A DNA stretch of 18,659 nucleotides from JBCBXA01 sp039816825 (GTDB lineage Bacteria; Pseudomonadota; Alphaproteobacteria; Rhizobiales; Rhizobiaceae): positions 1 through 18,659 of the forward strand of contig JBCBXA010000050.1 in assembly GCA_039816825.1 (NCBI GenBank), read 5' to 3'. Position 1 is the stretch's first letter, and each line of letters opens with the position of its first letter. The position numbers were made by a program, and so were the translations under genes. Below, in pieces: positions 7,141-14,191 of this stretch. Under the pieces are notes generated by a model. The model saw only the letters and a program-made list of their open reading frames with translations. It did not search any database and was not told where the DNA came from.

Positions 7141-7302
7141 GTGAAAGCGAACATCGAAACACATTACCATCACGTCCGGAGTCACATGCCGCCTTGCCGT
7201 TCGTTGGCCGTAGCCATGCCCGCCGCCCCCGGCATTCGACTTCGATATGGACCGGGCCTGGTTGGCCCGGAAACGACGCCCACCCACCGCTGCAAGTTCT
7301 GA
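7141..7302 (+). CDS. Possible small ORF in the amidohydrolase leader (53 codons)
   Basis: GTG at 7141 is preceded by AGGAG with 7-nt spacing, a better ribosome binding site than many in this window. The frame reads 53 residues rich in His, Pro and Arg (starts MKANIETHYHHV, ends THRCKF) and stops at 7300-7302, 16 nt before the amidohydrolase start. No family is recognised. It could be a leader peptide coupled to the hairpin at 7252-7270, or chance. Confidence 0.22.
   Translation: MKANIETHYHHVRSHMPPCRSLAVAMPAAPGIRLRYGPGLVGPETTPTHRCKF
7252..7270 (+). other. GC-rich hairpin in the amidohydrolase leader
   Basis: CCGGGCC (7252-7258) and GGCCCGG (7264-7270) form a perfect 7-bp all-GC stem with a 5-nt loop, ending 48 nt before the start codon. 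No T tract follows, so it is not a simple terminator. It may affect message stability or translation. Confidence 0.4.
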
Positions 7303-7318
7303 TCGGGGAGGATCGACG

Positions 7319-8569
7319 ATGGCCGCACCAGGAGAAAATCTGAAAGTCGACGGAAACCGACTTTGGGACAGCCTCATGGAGATGGCCAAGATCGGCCCTG
7401 GTATCGCAGGTGGCAACAACCGCCAGACAGTGACAGATGAAGATGCGGAGGGCCGTGCGCTGTTCCAATCGTGGTGCGTACAGGCGGGCATGACCATGGG
7501 CGTCGACCAGATGGGCAACATGTTCATGCGCCGCGAGGGGACGGACCCCGACGCCCTTCCCGTCTATGTAGGTTCGCACCTCGATACCCAACCGACGGGT
7601 GGGAAATATGACGGCGTGCTGGGCGTGCTGGCGGGTCTCGAAATCGTTCGCACGCTCAACGATCTCGACATCAAGACCAAACACCCGATCGTGGTCACCA
7701 ACTTCACCAATGAGGAAGGCACGCGCTTTGCCCCTGCCATGCTGGCATCGGGCGTGTTTGCTGGCGTTCACACGCAAGACTGGGCCTATGACCGGGAAGA
7801 TGCGGACGGGCTGATGTTTGGCGATGAGCTGGAACGGATTGGCTGGCGCGGGGAAGAGGAAGTCGGCGACCGCAAGATGCATGCCTTCTTTGAACTGCAT
7901 ATCGAGCAAGGCCCGATCCTAGAAGCTGAAGGCAAGGACATTGGCGTGGTCACCCACGGCCAGGGCCTGTCCTGGACGCAGGTGACCATAACCGGCAAAG
8001 AAAGCCACACCGGCTCAACGCCTATGCCCATGCGCAGGAATGCCGGTCTCGGTATGGCGAAAATTCTCAACCTCGTTGACGAGATTGCCTGGTCACACAA
8101 GCCGGATGCTGTGGGCGCCGCTGGCCACATCGACGTTCATCCCAACAGCCGCAACGTCATTCCTGGCAAGGTGGTTTTCACCGTCGATTTCCGTTCGCCA
8201 CAGCTCGACGTCATTACAGACATGGAGAACCGCCTCCGCGAGGGCGGCCAAAAGATCTGTGACGAGATGGGCCTTGAGATCGAGTTTGAAAAAGTTGGTG
8301 GCTTCGACCCGGTGGAGTTCGACGAAGGTTGCGTAACCGCCATCCGGAACGCCGCTGAGCGGCTGGGCTACAGCCATCGCAACATCATTTCAGGCGCTGG
8401 CCATGACGCCTGCTGGATCAACCGCCTCTACCCGACAGCCATGGTCATGTGCCCTTGCGTCGATGGCCTAAGCCACAATGAGGCCGAGGAGATCAGCCTC
8501 GACTGGGCACGCGCCGGTGCAGATGTGCTGTTTCATGCAGTGGTGGAGACGGCGGAGATTGTGGGGTGA
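7319..8569 (+). CDS. pydC: M20 Zn-dependent hydrolase, N-carbamoyl-beta-alanine amidohydrolase (beta-ureidopropionase) type
   Basis: It is expected to hydrolyse N-carbamoyl-beta-alanine (or N-carbamoyl-beta-aminoisobutyrate) to the beta-amino acid, CO2 and ammonia, the last step of reductive pyrimidine degradation, in the cytoplasm. The M20 dimetal site is intact: GSHLDT (H87, with catalytic D89), D98 in KYDG, NEEGTRF (catalytic E132, metal E133), HIEQGP (H194) and LSHNEAE (H386); SGAGHDACW (H362) is also present. Length 416 is normal. I chose ATG 7319, preceded by GGGGAGGA at 6-nt spacing, over an open extension from 7247 with no family character. It is the first gene of the plus-strand block. 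Close relatives cleave N-carbamoyl-L-amino acids; the dihydropyrimidinase nearby favours the pyrimidine role. Confidence 0.88.
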   Translation: MAAPGENLKVDGNRLWDSLMEMAKIGPGIAGGNNRQTVTDEDAEGRALFQSWCVQAGMTMGVDQMGNMFMRREGTDPDALPVYVGSHLDTQPTGGKYDGVLGVLAGLEIVRTLNDLDIKTKHPIVVTNFTNEEGTRFAPAMLASGVFAGVHTQDWAYDREDADGLMFGDELERIGWRGEEEVGDRKMHAFFELHIEQGPILEAEGKDIGVVTHGQGLSWTQVTITGKESHTGSTPMPMRRNAGLGMAKILNLVDEIAWSHKPDAVGAAGHIDVHPNSRNVIPGKVVFTVDFRSPQLDVITDMENRLREGGQKICDEMGLEIEFEKVGGFDPVEFDEGCVTAIRNAAERLGYSHRNIISGAGHDACWINRLYPTAMVMCPCVDGLSHNEAEEISLDWARAGADVLFHAVVETAEIVG

Positions 8570-8902
8570 AACTGGGAGACTTTGTAAAAGAAACCCTGAT
8601 CGACATCACTAAGGGAGTAGCGGAGGCACAGGGAAGCACTCCTGTACGTCGCGCCGGGTTATGTAAACGGCGTGGTTCAAGAAGAGGGGCAGACCGTCTC
8701 GTTTGAGGTAGTAGTCACGGTGTCCAAAGAGGGAGGAGGCGGCGTATCCGTGCTTTCGATTGGCGAAGTAAAAGGGCGAGCGTCTGAAGAAGCGATCAAT
8801 AAGATATCCTTTGATGTTCCAGTGTTTTTCGAAGCTCCTACGCCTTTGAACAAACGTCATCATTCAAAAGAGGGTCCTATCGATCCGTTGAGAAAGGACT
8901 AG
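8566..8902 (+). pseudogene. Frameshifted small gene resembling trypco2-like proteins
   Basis: Two adjacent frames read as one small protein broken by a single-base shift. Frame one starts GTG 8566, overlapping the amidohydrolase stop (GTGA) with GGAG 8 nt upstream, and gives KLGDFVKETLIDITKGVAEAQ. Past about 8643 it loses character and stops at 8704-8706. The next frame gives YVAPGYVNGVVQEEG and VSFEVVVTVSKEGGGGVSVL, ending at 8900-8902. Dropping one base near 8644 joins them into about 111 residues: an amphipathic N-terminal helix, then a beta-rich domain. This resembles small bacterial proteins of the trypsin-co-occurring (trypco2-like) type, recalled from memory, function unknown. Its codon use is more AT-rich than its neighbours, suggesting a foreign insertion. 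A sequencing error is the main alternative. Confidence 0.55.
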
Positions 8903-8910
8903 TCAAAGAT

Positions 8911-10365
8911 ATGACCAAAATCATCAAGAACGGAACCATCGTCACCGCAGACCTGACCTACAAGGCGGATGTGCGGGTGGAAGACGGCGTCATCACCGAG
9001 ATCGGCCCGAACCTTTCCGGCGGCGAAGAGCTGGATGCGACGGGCTGCTATGTGATGCCAGGCGGCATCGACCCCCATGTGCACCTCGAAATGCCGTTTA
9101 TGGGCACCTATTCCTCAGACGATTTTGAGAGCGGCACCCGGGCGGGCCTCGCAGGCGGCACCACCACGGTTGTCGATTTCTGCCTGCCCAACCCGGAAGA
9201 GAGCCTCCTCGGCGCAATCCAGCGTTGGGACAACAAGTCCACCCGCGCTAATTGCGACTACTCGTTCCACATGGCCGTAACTTGGTGGGGCGAGCAGGTC
9301 TTCAACGAGATGGAGACCGTGGTCAAAGACAAGGGCATCAACACCTTCAAGCACTTCCTCGCCTATAAAGGCGCGCTGATGGTAAATGATGACGAGCTCT
9401 ATGCATCGTTCCAGCGTTGCGCCGAGCTTGGCGCTACACCCATGGTGCACGCTGAAAATGGCGACGTGATCGCCGAACTGTCTGCCAAGCTGGTCGCAGA
9501 GGGCAACACCGGCCCGGAAGCCCACGCCTACTCACGCCCGAGCCAGGTCGAAGGCGAAGCTACAAACCGCGCGATCATGATTGCCGATATGGCTGGCGCG
9601 CCGCTCTACGTGGTGCACACCTCCTGTGAGGAAGCTCACGAAGCCATCCGCCGGGCCAAGCAGAACGGCAAGCGCGTCTGGGGCGAGCCGCTGATTCAGC
9701 ACCTCACCTTGGATGAGAGCGAATATTTCCACGACGATTGGGATCACGCCGCCCGGCGCGTGATGAGCCCGCCCTTCCGCAACAAACAGCACCAAGACAG
9801 CCTCTGGGCTGGCCTGTCCGGTGGCACGCTTTCGGTGGTGGCGACGGACCATTGCGCGTTCACCACTGAGCAGAAGCGCATGGGCGTGGACAACTTTACG
9901 CAAATCCCCAATGGCACCGGAGGTCTTGAAGACCGCCTGCCCATGCTGTGGACCCATGGCGTCGCAACCGGTCGCCTTACGATGAATGAGTTCGTGGCGG
10001 TCACCTCGACCAACATCGCCAAGATCATGAACATGTACCCGAAGAAGGGCGCGATCCTTGTGGGCGCGGATGCCGACATTCTGGTGTGGGATCCAGAAAA
10101 GGAGAAAACCATCTCCGCTGGCACCCAGCAGTCCGCCATCGACTACAACGTGTTCGAAGGGAAAAAGGTGAAGGGCCTGCCCCGCTTTGTGCTGACCCGC
10201 GGCCAACTCGCGATCAATGACGGCGCGGTGCAGACGCAGGAAGGCCACGGCAAATTCGTCAAGCGCGAGCCCAACGGCACCGTCAACAAAGCTCTGAGCC
10301 AGTGGAAGGAACTCACGGCTCCAACACCCGTGAAGCGCTCGGGCATTCCGGCAACAGGTGTCTGA
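8911..10365 (+). CDS. hydA: Dihydropyrimidinase / D-hydantoinase
   Basis: This cyclic amidohydrolase opens 5,6-dihydrouracil or dihydrothymine to the N-carbamoyl-beta-amino acid, the second step of reductive pyrimidine breakdown; hydantoins may also be used. The dinuclear metal site is complete: H56 and H58 in DPHVHLE, carboxylated K153 in FLAYKG, H180 in VHAENGD, H236 in VVHTSCEEAH and D313 in VATDHCAF. Length 484 matches the family. ATG 8911 follows a weak AAAGGA. The stop overlaps the next start by one base (TGATG, 10363-10367), so it is coupled to the ABC transporter genes. It is separated from the amidohydrolase gene by the broken small gene at 8566-8902. Confidence 0.95.
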   Translation: MTKIIKNGTIVTADLTYKADVRVEDGVITEIGPNLSGGEELDATGCYVMPGGIDPHVHLEMPFMGTYSSDDFESGTRAGLAGGTTTVVDFCLPNPEESLLGAIQRWDNKSTRANCDYSFHMAVTWWGEQVFNEMETVVKDKGINTFKHFLAYKGALMVNDDELYASFQRCAELGATPMVHAENGDVIAELSAKLVAEGNTGPEAHAYSRPSQVEGEATNRAIMIADMAGAPLYVVHTSCEEAHEAIRRAKQNGKRVWGEPLIQHLTLDESEYFHDDWDHAARRVMSPPFRNKQHQDSLWAGLSGGTLSVVATDHCAFTTEQKRMGVDNFTQIPNGTGGLEDRLPMLWTHGVATGRLTMNEFVAVTSTNIAKIMNMYPKKGAILVGADADILVWDPEKEKTISAGTQQSAIDYNVFEGKKVKGLPRFVLTRGQLAINDGAVQTQEGHGKFVKREPNGTVNKALSQWKELTAPTPVKRSGIPATGV

Positions 10366-11165
10366 TGCTGATGAATGCGCCCACCGGCAATAAGGTCATT
10401 CAGGCAGAAGGTCTCAACCTGACCTTCCAGACCAATGACGGCCCGGTGCACGCATTGTCGGACATCAATCTGGATGTTGAGAAAGGCGAATTCGTTTCGC
10501 TGATCGGCCCCTCGGGCTGCGGCAAGACCACTCTTCTGCGGGTTATAGCCGATCTCGAAACGCCAACGAGCGGTGGCATCTCAATCAATGGGATGACGCC
10601 GCGCGAGGCGCGCTTGGCGCGGGCCTATGGCTATGTGTTCCAGGCGGCGGCGCTTTATCCGTGGCGCACGATTGAGAAGAACATCGCACTGCCGCTCGAG
10701 ATCATCGGCGTCCCAAAAGATGAGCAGCACCGCCGTATCGACGAGAATATGGCCCTCGTGAACCTCACCGGGTTCGAAAAGAAGTTTCCATGGCAACTCT
10801 CCGGCGGGATGCAGCAGCGGGCGTCCATCGCTCGCGCGCTTGCAGTTCAGCCAGACATGCTGCTCATGGACGAGCCCTTCGGCGCGCTTGATGAGATCGT
10901 CCGAGATCATCTAAACGAGCAGCTTCTCAAGCTGTGGTCGGAAACCAAGAAGACCGTAGTCTTCGTCACGCACTCCATTCCCGAAGCGGTATTTCTTTCG
11001 ACCAAAATCGTGGTCATGAGCCCACGACCTGGCCGCATCCACGACATCATCGACTGCGACCTAGGCGAAGAGCGACCGCTCGACATCCGTGAGTCCACCG
11101 AGTTCCTGAAGATCGCTCATCGCGTGCGAGACGGCCTGAGAGCGGGACATTCGTATGACGACTAG
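10365..11165 (+). CDS. ABC transporter ATP-binding protein (pyrimidine-type importer)
   Basis: This is the ATPase of the importer encoded by the next three genes, of the nitrate/taurine/thiamine-precursor class. Motifs: Walker A GPSGCGKTT (48-56), Q-loop VFQ (Q93), signature LSGGMQQR (145-152), Walker B LLMDEP (166-171), H-loop VTHS (H203). Length 266 is normal. ATG 10365 overlaps the dihydropyrimidinase stop and has AGG 6 nt upstream; a second ATG two codons on is an alternative. The gene overlaps the first permease by 11 nt. The substrate is inferred from the dihydropyrimidinase and amidohydrolase genes: a pyrimidine base, dihydropyrimidine or N-carbamoyl compound. Confidence 0.9.
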   Translation: MLMNAPTGNKVIQAEGLNLTFQTNDGPVHALSDINLDVEKGEFVSLIGPSGCGKTTLLRVIADLETPTSGGISINGMTPREARLARAYGYVFQAAALYPWRTIEKNIALPLEIIGVPKDEQHRRIDENMALVNLTGFEKKFPWQLSGGMQQRASIARALAVQPDMLLMDEPFGALDEIVRDHLNEQLLKLWSETKKTVVFVTHSIPEAVFLSTKIVVMSPRPGRIHDIIDCDLGEERPLDIRESTEFLKIAHRVRDGLRAGHSYDD

Positions 11166-12054
11166 ACCGCGCTCAGCCCTTGTACCGGTCCTGACGATCG
11201 TCGCTGCGATCGTTGCGATCTGGTATGGCTGCGCGGTTCTGCTCAACGCACCCTTTGAACGGGATCAGGCAGAGCGACTGGGCAAGGAGACCAGCTGGTC
11301 GAACGTGCTGCCTGCCACCATGGCGCAGGACCGGCCGGTTCTGCCTGCCCCCCATCAGGTGGCGCAGGAAATCTGGAAAACCACAGGAGAGATGGTCCAG
11401 AAGGGTCGCCCCTTCTCCAAGCGCTCCTTGATTTATCACGCCTGGGTCACTCTTTCCGTCACACTCCTTGGTTTCATCATGGGAACGGCGCTGGGCATCC
11501 TGCTTGCGGTGGGCATCGTCCACAGCCGCGTGCTCGACAAGTCACTGATGCCGTGGATCATCACCTCCCAAACGATCCCAATTCTAGCGCTCGCCCCCAT
11601 GATTATCGTGGTGCTGAACTCAGTAGGCATTCAGGGGCTGTTCCCGAAAGCCGTGATCTCGACTTATCTGTCGTTCTTCCCGGTGGCCGTGGGCATGGTC
11701 AAAGGCCTGCGTTCGCCAGAAGCCATGCATCTTGATCTCATGAAAACGTACAGCGCGGACAGGTCTGAGACCTTCTGGAAGCTCCGCCTACCAGCTTCAA
11801 TGCCATTCCTTTTCACATCCATGAAGGTCGCCATTGCAGCTTCCCTCGTGGGAGCAATCGTAGGCGAATTGCCAACCGGCGCAGTGGCCGGCCTCGGCGC
11901 GCGCCTGCTAGCGGGTTCCTACTACGGCCAGACGGTGCAGATCTGGTCCGCACTCATCGCCGCAGCGATCCTTGCCGGCCTGTTGGTGGCGCTTGTTGGT
12001 TGGGTTGGCAACCGGATCAACCGCCGCATGGGCGCGCGGGAGGCCATGGCATGA
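11155..12054 (+). CDS. ABC transporter permease, first subunit
   Basis: This inner-membrane permease of the BPD_transp_1 fold has an N-terminal hydrophobic helix (about 8-30), a periplasmic stretch, and a core from about residue 90 with several membrane segments. The EAA-type loop for the ATPase is at about 193-224 (LDLMKTYSADRSETFWKLRLPASMP). Length 299 is normal for RibX/ThiX-like permeases. ATG 11155 overlaps the ATPase gene by 11 nt, and its stop overlaps the next ATG (ATGA, 12051-12054). With the second permease it probably forms a heterodimeric channel. Confidence 0.88.
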   Translation: MTTRPRSALVPVLTIVAAIVAIWYGCAVLLNAPFERDQAERLGKETSWSNVLPATMAQDRPVLPAPHQVAQEIWKTTGEMVQKGRPFSKRSLIYHAWVTLSVTLLGFIMGTALGILLAVGIVHSRVLDKSLMPWIITSQTIPILALAPMIIVVLNSVGIQGLFPKAVISTYLSFFPVAVGMVKGLRSPEAMHLDLMKTYSADRSETFWKLRLPASMPFLFTSMKVAIAASLVGAIVGELPTGAVAGLGARLLAGSYYGQTVQIWSALIAAAILAGLLVALVGWVGNRINRRMGAREAMA

Positions 12055-12914
12055 GTGGCACCACCATACTCATTCTCGCGCTTCTCTTCTGGGTGGCTGC
12101 TTGGTTTGCCAACGCGCGCCTGAGTGCCTTGAACCCGAAGGACGACGGCGTGAAGACGCTGGTCAACATCGCGATACCGATGCTGTTCGGCGCGGCGCTT
12201 CTCGGCCTTTGGGAAGGCGTGACCCGCGGCTTCGAAGTGCCAGCAGTTTTGCTCCCGCCCCCCAGCATGATCTGGGAGCGCATCACCAACTCCGTCCCGA
12301 CGCTGTGGGCGGATTTCCAGCAGACTTATCTGAAGGCGGTTCTCTCGGGCTACGCAATCGGCTGCGGTCTGGGATTTGTCACAGCGATCGTTGTCGACCG
12401 CTCGCCCTTCTTCAAAGCGGGCATCATGCCCATCGGCAATCTGGTGTCCGCCCTGCCGATCATTGGCATCGCGCCCATCATGGTCATGTGGTTCGGCTTC
12501 GACTGGCACTCCAAGGCCGCCGTTGTGGTCGTGATGGTGTTCTTCCCCATGCTGGTGAACACGGTCGCTGGCTTGGCCGCAGCCGGCACCATGGAACGGG
12601 ATCTGATGAACACTTACGCGGCCAGCTACTGGCAGTCGCTGTTCAAACTCCGGCTCCCGGCGGCGATGCCGTTCATCTTCAACGCCCTCAAGATCAACTC
12701 CACCCTTGCTCTGATCGGCGCCATCGTGGCCGAGTTCTTCGGCACGCCCATCGTCGGCATGGGCTTCCGCATATCGGCAGAGGTCGGTCGTCTGAACATC
12801 GACATGGTCTGGGCAGAAATTTTCGTCGCCGCCCTGGCGGGCTCGCTCTCCTACGGAGCGCTAGCCCTTTTTGAGCGACGGATCACCTTTTGGCACCCAT
12901 CCAACAGAAGATGA
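12051..12914 (+). CDS. ABC transporter permease, second subunit
   Basis: This is a second permease of the same fold, 287 residues, with hydrophobic segments near 3-20 and 36-55 and the permease core from about residue 92. The EAA-type loop is at about 182-213 (ERDLMNTYAASYWQSLFKLRLPAAMP), clearly paralogous to the loop in the first permease. ATG 12051 forms an ATGA overlap with the preceding stop; an open extension upstream overlaps the first permease and is not credible. It is followed after 64 nt by the binding protein gene. Confidence 0.88.
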   Translation: MSGTTILILALLFWVAAWFANARLSALNPKDDGVKTLVNIAIPMLFGAALLGLWEGVTRGFEVPAVLLPPPSMIWERITNSVPTLWADFQQTYLKAVLSGYAIGCGLGFVTAIVVDRSPFFKAGIMPIGNLVSALPIIGIAPIMVMWFGFDWHSKAAVVVVMVFFPMLVNTVAGLAAAGTMERDLMNTYAASYWQSLFKLRLPAAMPFIFNALKINSTLALIGAIVAEFFGTPIVGMGFRISAEVGRLNIDMVWAEIFVAALAGSLSYGALALFERRITFWHPSNRR

Positions 12915-12978
12915 GATCAAAGAACGCAAACCCCGCCTTCCTTCCAGTCTCCGCCCCAACATCCACAAGGAGGATATC

Positions 12979-13974
12979 ATGAAGAGACTTCTCGCACTGG
13001 CCCTTGGCGCCGCCACCGCGCTAACAGCAGCCACCACGGCAAACGCTGCAGATGATCTGACGCTGCAGCTCAAATGGGTCACACAAGGCCAGTTTGCCGG
13101 CTACTATGTCGCCAAGGACAAAGGCTTCTTTGACGAAGTGGATCTGAACGTCACGATCAATCCCGGCGGCCCGGACATCGCACCTCCACAGGTCATCGCA
13201 GGCGGTGGTGCTGACGTCATCATCGAATGGATGCCCGCCGCCCTCGCCGCCCGCGAAAAGGGCGTGCCTCTCGTCAACATCGCCCAGCCCTTCAAACGTT
13301 CGGGCATGATGCTGACCTGCCGCAAAGAAACCGGCATTGCCGAACCAGCCGACTTCAAGGGCAAGACCCTCGGCGTTTGGTTCTTCGGCAACGAGTTCCC
13401 CTTCCTGTCCTGGATGAGCCAGCTTGGCATTCCAACTGAAGGTGGTGATGACGGCGTGACCGTCCTCAAGCAGGGCTTCAACGTTGATCCGCTGATCCAG
13501 AAGCAGGCCGACTGCGTGTCGACTATGACCTACAATGAGTACTGGCAGGTCATCGATGCGGGCTTCACACCGGATGATCTTGTGGTGTTCAATTACACCG
13601 ACCAGGGCGTCGCAACGCTGGAAGACGGCATCTACACCACCGAGGAAAATCTCGCCGACGAGGCCATGGCCGACAAGCTGGCGCGCTTCGTGGCGGCATC
13701 CATGAAGGGTTGGGAATACACCTGCGCCAACCAGCAGGAAGCTGCAGAGATCGTCCTAGAGAACGATGCGACAGGCGCTCAGACTGAAGAGCACCAGGTC
13801 CGCATGGTCGGTGAAATCTGCAAACTGACCGAAGGCTCTGACGGCACACTTGACGTGGCAGCAGCCGAGACGACTGTTCAGTCGCTTCTGGCAGGCGGCT
13901 CCGATCCAGTGATCACAGCAGCGCCAACCGGCGCATGGACCGATGCCATCACCAAGAAAGCGATGATGAAGTAG
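12979..13974 (+). CDS. ABC transporter substrate-binding protein, NMT1/THI5-like
   Basis: This is the periplasmic binding protein of the importer. The signal peptide is clear (MKRLL, hydrophobic core, cleavage near ANA-ADD at about 23). The mature protein starts LTLQLKWVTQGQFAGYYVAKDKGF, characteristic of NMT1/THI5-like proteins related to the thiamine-pyrimidine and riboflavin binding proteins. It also has PGGPDIAPPQVIAGGGADV and GKTLGVWFFGNEFPFLSWM, stretches I recall from proteins encoded beside dihydropyrimidinase genes in Rhizobiales and Rhodobacterales. ATG 12979 has an excellent AAGGAGG 5 nt upstream, so an open extension to 12871 is rejected. Length 331. A pyrimidine-like ligand is inferred from fold and context, not shown. 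Confidence 0.9.
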   Translation: MKRLLALALGAATALTAATTANAADDLTLQLKWVTQGQFAGYYVAKDKGFFDEVDLNVTINPGGPDIAPPQVIAGGGADVIIEWMPAALAAREKGVPLVNIAQPFKRSGMMLTCRKETGIAEPADFKGKTLGVWFFGNEFPFLSWMSQLGIPTEGGDDGVTVLKQGFNVDPLIQKQADCVSTMTYNEYWQVIDAGFTPDDLVVFNYTDQGVATLEDGIYTTEENLADEAMADKLARFVAASMKGWEYTCANQQEAAEIVLENDATGAQTEEHQVRMVGEICKLTEGSDGTLDVAAAETTVQSLLAGGSDPVITAAPTGAWTDAITKKAMMK

Positions 13975-13990
13975 TCACTCATCAAACAAT

Positions 13991-14018
13991 GTCACCCCGG
14001 CCCTCTTGCCGGGGTGAC
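13991..14018. repeat. 11-bp perfect inverted repeat after the binding protein gene
   Basis: GTCACCCCGGC (13991-14001) and GCCGGGGTGAC (14008-14018) form an 11-bp perfect stem with a 6-nt loop, 17 nt past the stop codon. There is no T tract, so it may be a stabilising or rho-assisted 3' structure. The form resembles the dispersed GTCAYCCC-type palindromic repeats of alphaproteobacterial genomes; copy number cannot be judged here. Confidence 0.65.
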
Positions 14019-14191
14019 GACCATCGAAACGAAGGGCCAGAAGCCAAATACGAAATATGAGGTGACGGCATAGCCACTCGACTACGGGCGGCATGAATAG
14101 ATCACCCAAACGCGGAACAGTCCGGCAAATCTCTGACCGATACCGGAACCGCATCACCGCTGGCGGCCTGTAACAACACAATGAGGATGAT

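Larger units (their letters stand above)
6952..7318. other. Divergent intergenic region between rutR-like gene and pyrimidine operon
   Basis: This 367-nt stretch must hold the promoters of both divergent units. It contains three AAACGC direct repeats (6994-6999, 7009-7014, 7017-7022), a 20-bp palindrome (7037-7056), a small hairpin GCCTTC-CTTTT-GAAGGC (7073-7089), a possible small ORF (7141-7302) and a 7-bp GC hairpin (7252-7270). I could not define a sigma-70 promoter with both hexamers on either strand. Confidence 0.5.

Noticed and set aside
7247..7318. 24-codon N-terminal extension of the amidohydrolase
   Set aside because: The ATG at 7319 has a strong ribosome binding site, and the extension is Arg-rich with no family match.
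7031..7909. 292-codon minus-strand open frame across the amidohydrolase gene start
   Set aside because: It is antisense to the M20 hydrolase for most of its length and has no recognisable motifs.
11972..12874. 300-codon plus-strand frame overlapping the second permease gene
   Set aside because: It is an out-of-frame shadow; the other frame has membrane segments and an EAA-type loop.
12871..12978. 36-codon extension of the binding protein gene
   Set aside because: It would bury the signal peptide, and the ATG at 12979 has a near-perfect AAGGAGG.
14112..14131. GCGGAACAG...CAAATC in the preA leader as another IclR site
   Set aside because: It shares one half-site and flanking letters with the tauA palindrome region but lacks the opposing arm.
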